A stretch of 64,000 nt of DNA from Streptomyces sp. NBC_00704 (GTDB lineage Bacteria > Actinomycetota > Actinomycetes > Streptomycetales > Streptomycetaceae), in contig NZ_CP109000.1 in assembly GCF_036226605.1 (NCBI RefSeq), positions 5,018,501 to 5,082,500 on the forward strand, written 5' to 3'. The notes below the pieces were generated by a model that was given only the letters and a program-made list of their open reading frames with translations, was not told the DNA's origin and did not search any database. Of this stretch, positions 39,158 through 47,280 are shown in pieces. Position numbers and translations under genes: made by a program. Every line of letters starts with the position of its first letter. The stretch's first letter is position 1.

Positions 39158-39979
39158 TCAGTGGCAGGGGCTTCGCCGGCCGAGGGTGTCCGCGGGGGTC
39201 GCGCCGGGTCGGGTCCACTGCGGGACCGGGCGGCTGGTCGGACCCCAGGTGGCGTCGCCGTCCGCGTCCGAGCGCCAGTACCAGCATGGGTGGTCCCCGG
39301 CCGGGCGGCCCTCGGGGTTGTCCTCCCAGGCCTCACGGCGGCCGAAGGGCGTCCGGTCGAGCACGGCGAACGACCCGCTGAACGCCTCGATCCCCCGGCC
39401 GGTCGTGGAGTAGGTGAGGAAGACGCGGTCGCCGTCGCGCAGGAAGCAGGCCAGCTCTCCCATGGCGCCGCCGATCGGCCCGGCCACGTCGCGCACGGAG
39501 TACCAGGGCTGGGTGTAGCCCATGAACGCGACGAACGGGGCCACCTCCTCCCACGGACCGGTGGTCAGGAAGGCGAACGACACTCCGCGGGCGTTGAGGT
39601 AGACGGCGTCCCTCAGGTGCCAGGCCACCATCGTGCAGCCCTCGCACTGCCCCTGGTGCGGCGCGCCGTCGTACCACATGTGCTTGTAGACGACGAGCTC
39701 GTCGCGGCCCTGGAACAGGTCCAGGAAGGGCACCGGGCCGTCGGGGCCGACGACCTCGGCCGTCCCGTCGACCTCCAGCATCGGCAGCCGGCGGCGGGCC
39801 GCGGCGATGGCGTCGCCCTCCCGGGTGTGCGCCTTCTCGCGCACCAGCAGCTCGTCACGGGCCGCCTGCCACGCGGCCGCGTCGACGACGGGCGGGAGAC
39901 CGGGCGCGGCGGCGGAACGGTCCGGGACGGTGGGCGAGTGGCCCGGGGCGGTGGCCGAGTGGTCCGGGGTGGTCGTCAT
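39158..39979 (-). CDS. DUF899 thioredoxin-fold protein
   Basis: 273 residues from ATG 39979. A Thr/Pro-rich start of about 30 residues is followed by the DUF899 domain: ARDELLVREKAHTREGD, LPMLEVDGTAEV, LFQGRDELVVYKHMWYDG and QCEGCTMVAWHL with a CxxC pair, then FAFLTTGPWEEVAPFVAFMG, TQPWYS and YSTTGRGIEAF. The fold is thioredoxin/peroxiredoxin-like. Family members are called dithiol-disulfide isomerase-like, but no reaction is established. Transcribed away from its membrane-protein neighbour. Confidence 0.88.
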   Translation of the reverse strand: MTTTPDHSATAPGHSPTVPDRSAAAPGLPPVVDAAAWQAARDELLVREKAHTREGDAIAAARRRLPMLEVDGTAEVVGPDGPVPFLDLFQGRDELVVYKHMWYDGAPHQGQCEGCTMVAWHLRDAVYLNARGVSFAFLTTGPWEEVAPFVAFMGYTQPWYSVRDVAGPIGGAMGELACFLRDGDRVFLTYSTTGRGIEAFSGSFAVLDRTPFGRREAWEDNPEGRPAGDHPCWYWRSDADGDATWGPTSRPVPQWTRPGATPADTLGRRSPCH

Positions 39980-40279
39980 GGCGTCCTCCGTGCGTCTGGT
40001 GGTGGGCGCCGTCGGGGAACGCCGGACTGACGTCCCGCGACGGTCACCGGAACAGACCGGAGAAGCGGCCGGAACTCATCGCGCCGGCAGTGAGCATGCC
40101 CGCAGTACCGGCGTGCGCGGCGAACCCGTGCGGGGGCGGACCCTTGCCGGCTGTGGCTGCGCACGGCGGTGGGCCCGCACCCTGGGGGCGCCCCCCCCGC
40201 ACACCCCGGGGGCGAACCCGCACGTCGGCCGGACCCGCCCCAACCTGCTCCGGTGCTCCGGTGTCGTGGGGCGCCGGTG
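39980..40279. other. 300-bp gap between DUF899 and phospho-sugar mutase genes
   Basis: No gene seen. It must hold the end of the mutase transcript and the promoter of the DUF899 gene, both on the minus strand. C- and G-runs near 40190-40215 (GGGGGCGCCCCCCCC) could fold, but I cannot define a clear terminator. Confidence 0.45.
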
Positions 40280-41911
40280 TCAGATGCCGGCCGCCGCCGA
40301 CAGGTCCCGCTTGATCGTGGCGAGGACGGCGTCGGCCCGGGTGCGCGCGGCGGGGAGTTCGTCGTGACCGGCGACCGGGACGACGACCTCCAGGTAGCAC
40401 TTCAGTTTCGGCTCGGTGCCGCTGGGCCGGACGATGACGCGGGCGCCGTCGAGCGTGTAGCGCAGGCCGTCGGTGGGCGGCAGCGTGTCCGTGCCCCGGG
40501 TGAGGTCCTCGGCCCGGGTGACGGCCAGGCCCGCCAGTGAGGCCGGAGGCTGCGCGCGCAGCCGCTCCATCGCGCGGGCGATGACCGTGAGGTCCTCCAC
40601 CCGCACCGACAGCTGGTCGGTGGCGTGCAGGCCGTGCTCCACGGCGAGGTCGTCGAGGAGGTCCAGGAGGGTGCGGCCCTGTTCCTTGAGTTCGGAGGCG
40701 AGTTCCGTGATCAGCAGGGCGGCGGTGATGCCGTCCTTGTCGCGCACGCCCTCGGGGTCCACGCAGTAGCCGAGGGCCTCCTCGTAGCCGTAGCGCAGGC
40801 CGTCGACGCGGGCGATCCACTTGAAGCCGGTGAGGGTCTCCTCGTAGGGCAGACCCGCCTTCTCGGCGATGCGGCCGAGCAGGGACGAGGAGACGATCGA
40901 CTCGGCGAACGTGCCCCGCGCGCCGCGGCGCACGAGGTGGGCGGCGAGCAGGGCGCCGACCTCGTCGCCCCGCAGCATGCGCCAGTCGCCCGCGTACGGG
41001 ACGGCCACGGCGCAGCGGTCGGCGTCCGGGTCGTTGGCGACGACCAGGTCGGGGGAGTGGGCGCGGGCCGCGGCGAAGGCGAGGTCCATCGCGCCCGGCT
41101 CCTCCGGGTTGGGGAAGGCCACGGTCGGGAACTCCGGGTCGGGCTCGGCCTGCTCGGCGACGAGAACCGGCGCGGGGAAGCCCGCGCGGGCGAACGCGGC
41201 GACCAGGACGTCCTTGCCCACGCCGTGCATCGCGGTGTAGACCGTGCGGGCCGTGCGGGGGGAGTCCGGGGCCAGGACGGCGTCGGTGCGGGCCAGGTAG
41301 GCGTCGAGGACGGCGTCGTCGAGGATCTGCCAGCCCTCGTCCGGGCGGGGGACCTCGTCCAGGCCGCGGACGGCGTCGATCTCCGCGGCGATCTCGGCGT
41401 CCGCGGGCGGCACGATCTGCGAACCGTCGCCCAGGTACACCTTGTAGCCGTTGTCGCGGGGCGGGTTGTGGCTGGCCGTGACCTCCACCCCGGCGACCGC
41501 GCCCAGGTGCCTTATGGCGTACGCGAGGACGGGGGTGGGCAGCGGGCGGGGCAGGACCGCGGCGCGCAGTCCGGCGCCCGTCATGACCGCGGCGGTGTCG
41601 CGGGCGAAGTCGGCGGACTTGTGGCGGGCGTCGTAGCCGATGACGACCAGGCCGCCCTGCCGACCCTTGCCCTTGAGGTACGCGGCGAGTCCGGCGGCGG
41701 CGCGGATGACGACCGAGCGGTTCATCCGCATGGGGCCGGCCCCCAGCTCGCCGCGCAGGCCGGCGGTGCCGAACTGGAGGGTGCCGCTGAAGCGGTCGGT
41801 GAGCTCGGCGACGTCGCCGGCCTCGATGAGCCGGGCCAGTTCGGCGCGGGTCTGCGGGTCCGGGTCCTCGGCGAGCCAGGACCGGGCGCGGGAGAGGAGA
41901 TCGTCGTGCAC
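40280..41911 (-). CDS. phospho-sugar mutase, probable phosphopentomutase
   Basis: 543 residues from GTG 41911. Alpha-D-phosphohexomutase superfamily, long PGM2-like form: FGTAGLRGELGAGPMRMN near the start, phosphoserine loop TASHNPPRDNGYKVY, metal loop NDPDADRCAVAV, sugar loop GYEEALGYCVDP and phosphate loop RPSGTEPKLKCY. Often annotated phosphomannomutase. The human PGM2 relative acts on pentose-1-phosphates, and this gene lies directly downstream of PNP on the same strand. Conversion of ribose-1-P and deoxyribose-1-P to the 5-phosphates is therefore the most likely job, and no classical deoB is seen in the window. Function by context. Confidence 0.88.
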   Translation of the reverse strand: MHDDLLSRARSWLAEDPDPQTRAELARLIEAGDVAELTDRFSGTLQFGTAGLRGELGAGPMRMNRSVVIRAAAGLAAYLKGKGRQGGLVVIGYDARHKSADFARDTAAVMTGAGLRAAVLPRPLPTPVLAYAIRHLGAVAGVEVTASHNPPRDNGYKVYLGDGSQIVPPADAEIAAEIDAVRGLDEVPRPDEGWQILDDAVLDAYLARTDAVLAPDSPRTARTVYTAMHGVGKDVLVAAFARAGFPAPVLVAEQAEPDPEFPTVAFPNPEEPGAMDLAFAAARAHSPDLVVANDPDADRCAVAVPYAGDWRMLRGDEVGALLAAHLVRRGARGTFAESIVSSSLLGRIAEKAGLPYEETLTGFKWIARVDGLRYGYEEALGYCVDPEGVRDKDGITAALLITELASELKEQGRTLLDLLDDLAVEHGLHATDQLSVRVEDLTVIARAMERLRAQPPASLAGLAVTRAEDLTRGTDTLPPTDGLRYTLDGARVIVRPSGTEPKLKCYLEVVVPVAGHDELPAARTRADAVLATIKRDLSAAAGI

Positions 41912-42264
41912 GGGAGTCAGCCTCCGGTTGCGTGGGGGACGCCGGTTGTCTTCCAGCTCGGGCCGGGGTCGGCCGGCCCTTCTGGAGGGTGCCCCCTCTG
42001 AGGGAGTGTGAGGACGGGGCCGGACCGGATCAGGGCCGGCCGTGGTGCGGGCGCCCCAGGGGCCAGGGGGACCGAGGGGTCGAGGGGCCGGGCGGTGTCG
42101 CCCGTCGGGCGCGACGCCGCGTGGGGGCGGACGCCGCCGGGCCCGCGCGACGCCCTGTCCGGCGGCACGCGGGAGAGCCCCGTCGCGCGACGCGCCGCAC
42201 CGGCCGCCGCGCGGATCCGGAGCGGAGCGCCGGGCGAGGTCCGGGCTCCGGGCGGCGGCGGCGC
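41912..42264. other. 353-bp gap between PNP and mutase genes
   Basis: No gene seen; GC-rich with purine runs. If PNP and the mutase are one transcript this is an unusually long intercistronic spacer; if not, it holds the mutase promoter. I see no nucleoside palindrome in it. Confidence 0.5.
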
Positions 42265-43089
42265 TCAGATGCGGCCGAGCACCCGCGCCAGCAGCGATCC
42301 CATGCGCGTCGCGCTGTCGCGACCCGCCTGAAGGACCTCTTCGTGGTTCAGCGGCTCGCCCGTCATGCCGGCGGCGAGGTTGGTGACGAGGGAGATGCCG
42401 AGCACCTCGGCGCCCGCCTCGCGCGCGGCGATGGCCTCCAGCACCGTCGACATGCCGACCAGGTCCGCGCCGATGGTGCGGGCCATGCGGATCTCGGCAG
42501 GCGTCTCGTAGTGCGGGCCGGGGAACTGGGCGTAGACGCCCTCCTCCAGCGTGGCGTCGATCTCCTTGCACAGGGCGCGCAGCCGCGGCGAGTACAGGTC
42601 CGTCAGGTCGACGAAGTTCGCGCCGACGATCGGCGAGGTCGCCGTCAGGTTGAGGTGGTCGCTGATCAGCACGGGCTGACCGGGGCGCATGCCCTCGCGC
42701 AGGCCGCCACAGCCGTTGGTCAGCACGATCGTCTTGCAGCCGGCCGCCACCGCGGTGCGCACTCCGTGGGCGACGGCGGCGACGCCGCGGCCCTCGTAGT
42801 AGTGGGTGCGGCCGAGGAACACCAGCGCCCGCTTCTCGCCGATCCGGTACGAGCGGACCTTGCCGCCGTGGCCCTCGACCGCGGGCGGCGGGAAGCCGGG
42901 CAGCTCGGTGACCAGGAACTCTGCGTCGGGGGCGCCCAGGGCGTCGACGGCCGGAGCCCAGCCGGAGCCCATCACGAGGGCGACGTCGTGGGTCTCGGCG
43001 CCGGTCAGTTCGCGCAGGCGAACGGCGGCGGCGTCGGCGGCGGCGTGCGGGTCGCCCTGGATGTCGTCCGGGAGAAGAGATGCGTTCAC
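42265..43089 (-). CDS. purine nucleoside phosphorylase (trimeric type)
   Basis: 274 residues from GTG 43089. TACCCT (43097-43102, minus strand) lies 7 bases upstream with no ribosome binding site, so it is probably leaderless. Cleaves inosine, guanosine and their deoxy forms with phosphate. VMGSGWAP is the phosphate loop, GRTHYYEGRG and LTNGCGGLREG the active site, FPGPHYETPAE carries the base-binding Glu, GADLVGMSTVLEAIAAR is the sugar site and SLVTNLAAG has the purine Asn. These mark the low-molecular-mass trimeric class rather than DeoD. It takes up the inosine made by add, and the pentose-1-phosphate passes to the mutase at 40280. Palindromic operator at its promoter. Confidence 0.96.
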   Translation of the reverse strand: MNASLLPDDIQGDPHAAADAAAVRLRELTGAETHDVALVMGSGWAPAVDALGAPDAEFLVTELPGFPPPAVEGHGGKVRSYRIGEKRALVFLGRTHYYEGRGVAAVAHGVRTAVAAGCKTIVLTNGCGGLREGMRPGQPVLISDHLNLTATSPIVGANFVDLTDLYSPRLRALCKEIDATLEEGVYAQFPGPHYETPAEIRMARTIGADLVGMSTVLEAIAAREAGAEVLGISLVTNLAAGMTGEPLNHEEVLQAGRDSATRMGSLLARVLGRI

Positions 43090-43114
43090 GCGACTGAGGG
43101 TAGCCGCTTCCGGC

Positions 43115-43126
43115 CTACGCGCGTAG
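43115..43126. promoter_or_regulatory. nucleoside operator, perfect (CTACGCGCGTAG)
   Basis: Perfect palindrome centred about 21 bp upstream of the middle of the PNP -10 box, at the -35 position, and 25 bp before the GTG start (minus strand). Confidence 0.9.
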
Positions 43127-43195
43127 ATGCCGAACCCGACGGGACGGCGATCGTTGCCTTGTTGTTTCCGACGAGGGCGGACCGCCGGGCGGCGA

Positions 43196-43474
43196 TCAGT
43201 CGTCCGTGATCAGCACGTCCTCGACGTTGAAGACTTCGACGATGAAGATCAACAGGCGTCCGCGACTGATCGTGTACTCCACGAGGACGTTCTGCGTGAG
43301 GCGGATCGTCCGGTCGTCACCGGTGGAGCCTATGGGCCGGGACGCGGACAGGAACGGGTCCCGGGCCAGCAGAGCGATGCCCTTGTCGAACGCCATGCGC
43401 TGCCGGTCGTCGAGCCGGTCGCGGGCCTCGGCGGCCTGCACCGTGTAGGAGACGTCGTACGTTGTGGGGGTCAT
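43196..43474 (-). CDS. RelE/ParE-type toxin-like protein, no antitoxin
   Basis: 92 residues from ATG 43474 with GGGAGA upstream. The fold pattern fits RelE/ParE: YDVSYTVQAAEARDRLDDRQ, MAFDKGIALLARDPF, DDRTIRLTQNVLVEYTISRG, LLIFIVEVFNVEDVL (the last strand is typical). No antitoxin-like small gene lies within 500 bp on either side: the neighbours are the GGCT-like gene, 49 bp upstream, and PNP downstream. It is either an orphan or a housekeeping relative without toxicity. Base use is a little less GC-biased than its neighbours. Confidence 0.75.
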   Translation of the reverse strand: MTPTTYDVSYTVQAAEARDRLDDRQRMAFDKGIALLARDPFLSASRPIGSTGDDRTIRLTQNVLVEYTISRGRLLIFIVEVFNVEDVLITDD

Positions 43475-43523
43475 GCCGTCTCCCGTTGCCGCGCCGATTC
43501 CTGGAGTGCAGGAGCCGGGCCTC

Positions 43524-43961
43524 TCAGCAGGGCCTCTTCCGCAGCTCCATCACGTAATCGTGTGGCGCCCCCGCCGATTCCGCCGCGTCGGCGACCTCGC
43601 CCAGGTACCGGGCCGACGGCAGTCCGCCCTCGTAGCCGTTCAGGACGTACATCCAGGCGGACTCCTCGCCCTCCAGCGTGTGCACCCGGACCCGGGCCCG
43701 CCGGTAGATGCCGAGGCCCACGCCCTCCCAGCGGTCCAGGGACTCCTCGTCCATGGGGGCGACGTCGTACAGCGCGACGAATACCTGCGCGAGGGGGTCC
43801 TCCACGACGGTGGCCAGCGCCCCCTCCCACCCCAGCTGCTCGCCGCCGAACGTCAGCCGCCAGCCGTTCAGCCAGCCGGTGGCGCGCAGCGGCGAGTGAG
43901 GAGCGCGGCGGGTCATCAGCCGCGCGTCGAGGTTGCCGGCGTACGCGGCGTAGAGCGACAT
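43524..43961 (-). CDS. gamma-glutamylcyclotransferase-like protein
   Basis: 145 residues from ATG 43961. GGCT/AIG2 fold: SLYAAYAGNLDARLMTRRAP is the YGSNL-type substrate loop (here YAGNL), followed by GWLNGWRLTFGGEQLGWEGA, YDVAPMDEESLDRWEGVG with the catalytic-type Glu, and a closing YLGEVADAAESAGAPHDYV. Such proteins release 5-oxoproline from gamma-glutamyl amines or peptides; the substrate is unknown. Start chosen at the only ATG before the fold. May be cotranscribed with the RelE-like gene. Confidence 0.85.
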   Translation of the reverse strand: MSLYAAYAGNLDARLMTRRAPHSPLRATGWLNGWRLTFGGEQLGWEGALATVVEDPLAQVFVALYDVAPMDEESLDRWEGVGLGIYRRARVRVHTLEGEESAWMYVLNGYEGGLPSARYLGEVADAAESAGAPHDYVMELRKRPC

Positions 43962-44066
43962 GCAAGGAGAGTACGGCAGTGGGCGCGGGCGTCACTCTGG
44001 TCACAGTCCCGGCCTCCGCGGCCCCCGGGGCGGTAGCACGGCGGCAGGTACGGGAGAATGGGACAC

Positions 44067-45506
44067 GTGACTCGGATCGTGATCATCGGTGGCGGACCCG
44101 GCGGCTATGAGGCGGCCCTGGTGGCCGCGCAGCTCGGCGCGGAGGTGACCGTCGTCGACTGCGACGGTCTGGGCGGAGCGTCGGTGCTGACCGACTGCGT
44201 GCCGTCGAAGACCCTGATCGCCACGGCCGAGGTGATGACGACCTTCGACTCCTCGTACGAGGAGCTGGGCATCATCGTGGCCGACGACACCCCGCCGCTG
44301 GAGCAGGCCGCCCGGGTCGTCGGCGTGGATCTCGGCAAGGTCAACCGGCGGGTGAAGCGGCTCGCGCTCGCCCAGTCGCACGACATCACCGCCGCCGTCA
44401 CCCGGGCCGGCGCCCGCGTGCTGCGCGGCCGCGGCCGGCTGGAGGGCATGCAGGCCCTCGACGGCTCCCGGAAGGTCGTCGTCTCGGCCGCCGACGGAAC
44501 CGAGGAGACCCTCACCGCCGACGCCGTGCTGCTCGCCACCGGCGCCCACCCGCGCGAGCTGCCGGACGCGCAGCCCGACGGCGAGCGCATCCTGAACTGG
44601 ACCCAGGTCTACGACCTCGCCGAGCTGCCGGAGGAGCTCATCGTGGTCGGCTCAGGCGTCACCGGCGCCGAGTTCGCCGGCGCCTACCAGGCCCTCGGCT
44701 CCAAGGTCACCCTCGTCTCGTCCCGCGACCGCGTGCTGCCCGGCGAGGACCCGGACGCCGCCGTCGTCCTGGAGGACGTCTTCCGCCGCCGCGGCATGAA
44801 CGTCATGGCCCGCTCCCGCGCCGAGTCCGCCAAACGGGTGGGCGACCGGGTCGAGGTCACGCTGTCCGACGGCCGCGTCATCACCGGCTCGCACTGCCTC
44901 ATGGCCGTCGGCGCCATCCCGAACAGCGAGGGGCTCGGGCTGGAGGAGGCGGGCGTCAAGGTCCGCGAGTCCGGGCACATCTGGACCGACAAGGTCAGCC
45001 GCACCACCGCGCCGGGCGTGTACGCGGCCGGAGACGTGACCGGGATCTTCGCCCTGGCCTCCGTCGCCGCCATGCAGGGCCGCATCGCCATGTACCACTT
45101 CCTCGGCGACGCGGTGGCCCCGCTCAACCTGAAGACGGTCTCCTCGAACGTCTTCACCGACCCCGAGATCGCCACCGTCGGCTACAGCCAGGCCGACGTG
45201 GACGGCGGGAAGATCGACGCCCGGGTCGTCAAGCTGCCGCTGCTGCGCAACCCGCGCGCCAAGATGCAGGGCATCCGCGACGGCTTCGTCAAGATCTTCT
45301 GCCGGCCGGGCACCGGGATCGTCGTCGGCGGCGTGGTCGTCGCGCCGCGCGCCTCGGAACTCATCCACCCCATCTCGATCGCCGTCGACAACAATCTGAC
45401 GGTCGAACAGATCGCGAACGCGTTCACCGTGTACCCGTCCCTTTCGGGCTCGATCGCGGAGGTGGCGCGCCAGCTGCACACCCGCAAGACGGCGGGCGAG
45501 GTCTGA
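44067..45506 (+). CDS. LpdA-type flavoprotein (NAD(P)H:quinone reductase), not a true lipoamide dehydrogenase
   Basis: 479 residues from GTG 44067. GAGAAT (44054-44059) lies 7 bases before it; ATG 44058 is the alternative. Pyridine nucleotide-disulfide oxidoreductase fold: FAD site VIIGGGPGGYEAA, NAD(P) site VVGSGVTGAEFAGAYQALGS, second FAD site GVYAAGDVTG. The redox motif CxxxxC reads SVLTDC (Ser39, Cys44), and the C-terminal His-x4-Glu active site is YPSLSGSIAE with Tyr for His. Both losses match M. tuberculosis LpdA (Rv3303c), which reduces quinones and not lipoamide. Annotation as dihydrolipoamide dehydrogenase would be misleading. A strong terminator follows. Confidence 0.92.
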   Translation: MTRIVIIGGGPGGYEAALVAAQLGAEVTVVDCDGLGGASVLTDCVPSKTLIATAEVMTTFDSSYEELGIIVADDTPPLEQAARVVGVDLGKVNRRVKRLALAQSHDITAAVTRAGARVLRGRGRLEGMQALDGSRKVVVSAADGTEETLTADAVLLATGAHPRELPDAQPDGERILNWTQVYDLAELPEELIVVGSGVTGAEFAGAYQALGSKVTLVSSRDRVLPGEDPDAAVVLEDVFRRRGMNVMARSRAESAKRVGDRVEVTLSDGRVITGSHCLMAVGAIPNSEGLGLEEAGVKVRESGHIWTDKVSRTTAPGVYAAGDVTGIFALASVAAMQGRIAMYHFLGDAVAPLNLKTVSSNVFTDPEIATVGYSQADVDGGKIDARVVKLPLLRNPRAKMQGIRDGFVKIFCRPGTGIVVGGVVVAPRASELIHPISIAVDNNLTVEQIANAFTVYPSLSGSIAEVARQLHTRKTAGEV

Positions 45507-45515
45507 CGGTCCGGC

Positions 45516-45569
45516 CCGACGGCCCGCCGACTCTCCCCTGGTCACGGGGAGTTGACGGCGGGCCGTCGG
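45516..45569 (+). terminator. terminator after LpdA-type gene
   Basis: CCGACGGCCCGCCG (45516-45529) pairs with CGGCGGGCCGTCGG (45556-45569), and CTCCCC/GGGGAG form an inner stem with a 7-base loop. Confidence 0.88.
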
Positions 45570-45706
45570 CGTGTCGCCGGACAGTGCGGGCGGCATAGTC
45601 GCCGGAACTGGGCCTTATACCACTCCCCGTGCCCCTGTGCGAACAACTTCTACTATTCGGCGCAAAGAGCTGAAAGCAGACGGTCGTCCGCGTTACTGTC
45701 AGTTTC

Positions 45707-46672
45707 GTGTTCGCTGCAGAACGTCGTCAATTGATCCTCGAAATGGTGCGAGCGAACGGGGCCGTGTCGCTCCGTGAACTCGCCCGCGTCGTCCAGACCT
45801 CCGAAGTGACCGTGCGGCGGGACGTGCGCGCACTGGAGGCAGAAGGACTCCTCGACCGCCGGCACGGCGGTGCGGTATTGCCGGGCGGGTTCACGCGAGA
45901 ATCCGGCTTTCCGCAGAAATCCCATCTCGCGACCGCCGAAAAGACCGCCATCGCGGATCTCGCCGCGAGCTTCGTCGAAGAGGGCGAGGCCGTCGTGGTC
46001 GGGGCGGGCACCACGACACAGGAGCTGGCCCGCCGGCTCGCCCGGGTGCCCGGACTGACCGTCGTCACCAACTCCCTCCTGGTGGCCCAGGCGTTGGCCC
46101 ACGCCAACCGGGTCGAGGTCGTGATGACCGGCGGCACCCTGCGCGGCTCCAACTACGCCCTGGTGGGCAGCGGGGCCGAACAGTCCCTCCAGGGGCTCAG
46201 GGTCTCCCGCGCCTTCCTCTCCGGGAGCGGGCTGACCGCCGAGCGCGGTCTGTCCACGTCCAACATGCTGTCGGCGTCCGTGGACCGGGCCCTGGTGCAG
46301 GCCGCCGCCGAGGTCGTGGTCCTCGCCGACCACACCAAACTCGGCTCCGACACCATGTTCCAGACGGTGCCGACGGACCTCATCACCCGCCTGGTGACCG
46401 ACGAGCCGCCCGCGCACGACGACCGCGCCGCCACCGAACTCCAGGCCCTGGCCGACCAGGGGGTGCAGATCGCCGTGGCCGGGGCGTCGGGAGGCCAGGG
46501 GGGTGAGGCGGTCCCGGCGCGTCACCAGCAGCAGCGCCGGGACGTACCGCTGCCGGCCCCGCGCCGGGGCCAGGTCCCGGGCGCTCCCGCGGGGCTGCGC
46601 GCCGCCTCGATGCTGGGCGAGCAGCCCCCGGGCGGAGAGCGGGCCCGCGTCGCGGACCTGCGCCGTCGCTGA
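45707..46672 (+). CDS. DeoR-family regulator
   Basis: 321 residues from GTG 45707. TACTGT (45694-45699) lies 7 bases upstream with no ribosome binding site, so it is probably leaderless. N-terminal helix-turn-helix: RRQLILEMVRANGAVSLREL, TSEVTVRRDVRALEAEGLLD, RRHGGAV. The sugar-phosphate-binding sensor of the ISOCOT fold follows (EEGEAVVVGAGTTTQELARR; LTVVTNSLLVAQALA; VMTGGTLRGSNYALVG; VVLADHTKLGS). A 60-residue Arg/Pro/Gln-rich tail beyond the usual 260 residues is odd. The sensor type binds phosphorylated sugars, so it is a possible but unproved controller of the pentose-phosphate-producing genes nearby. Confidence 0.92.
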   Translation: MFAAERRQLILEMVRANGAVSLRELARVVQTSEVTVRRDVRALEAEGLLDRRHGGAVLPGGFTRESGFPQKSHLATAEKTAIADLAASFVEEGEAVVVGAGTTTQELARRLARVPGLTVVTNSLLVAQALAHANRVEVVMTGGTLRGSNYALVGSGAEQSLQGLRVSRAFLSGSGLTAERGLSTSNMLSASVDRALVQAAAEVVVLADHTKLGSDTMFQTVPTDLITRLVTDEPPAHDDRAATELQALADQGVQIAVAGASGGQGGEAVPARHQQQRRDVPLPAPRRGQVPGAPAGLRAASMLGEQPPGGERARVADLRRR

Positions 46673-46698
46673 CCGGGCTTCTCGACGAGACCGCCCGG
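46673..46698 (+). terminator. terminator after DeoR gene
   Basis: CCGGGC (46673-46678) pairs with GCCCGG (46693-46698), with TCTC/GAGA inside. It starts at the base after the stop codon. Confidence 0.6.
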
Positions 46699-47232
46699 CC
46701 CCTGCCGGGCCCGCGACGCCGGCCGTCTCCGCGGACACGGCCCGGACGGGGCGTCCACCCCGCGGTACCGGTGGCCCGGGTCCGGTCGCCCCACGCGGCG
46801 GCCGGGTCGCCGGACGCCGAGCCGGCCGTCCGGGTCGCCGGACGCCGAGCCGGCCGTCCGGGGCCGGCCGTCCGGGGCCGGCGGGTCCGGGGGAGAGGAT
46901 CGGGGCCGGCGGGTCCGAGGCAGGCGGGTTTGCGGCCAGAGGTTGACGGCATCGCTCGAACGGGTGGGCAGACACGGCCGGCTGACGCCGGTCGGCCGAC
47001 GCGGTCGGCTGACGCGTATCCCGTCCGAGGCGGGAGGGCCCGCCGGCCGCCAGTCGTCTGATGCCCGTCGCCCGCTGCCGGAGGTCCGCTGCCGGTCGTC
47101 CGTTGCTGTTGGTCCGCTGCCGGTGGTCCGGCGTCGATCGTCCGGCCTCGGTCCGCCCGGATGCCTGGAGTGAGCCGGTTCGGCGGTGCGACGCCCGTCG
47201 CCGGGGGGGGGCGCAGGGGGCCGTCAACGCGG
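46699..47232. other. GC-rich noncoding stretch before accA2 terminator
   Basis: Part of a 608-bp gap (46673-47280). Frames on both strands run through it but encode only Arg/Gly/Pro-rich sequence without recognisable domains. It contains the 28-bp tandem repeat at 46804-46859 and looser CCGCTGCCGG-GGTCCG repeats near 47070-47130. It may be a decayed gene, but I see no similarity to name. Confidence 0.5.
46804..46859 (+). repeat. 28-bp tandem repeat, two exact units
   Basis: GGGTCGCCGGACGCCGAGCC plus GGCCGTCC repeats exactly at 46804-46831 and 46832-46859, followed by shortened units (GGGGCCGGCCGTCC, GGGGCCGGCGGGTCC) to about 46920. Confidence 0.8.
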
Positions 47233-47261
47233 CGAGGCGCCCGCGGGGTGCGGGCGCCTCG
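47233..47261 (-). terminator. terminator after accA2
   Basis: CGAGGCGCCCGC (47233-47244) pairs with GCGGGCGCCTCG (47250-47261) around a 5-base loop, 20 bp past the accA2 stop. Confidence 0.85.
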
Positions 47262-47280
47262 GCACGGTGGAGCGGTGGGG

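Noticed and set aside
46804..46859. CRISPR-like repeats
   Set aside because: Two direct 28-bp units with no spacer between them and no cas genes; a simple tandem duplication.
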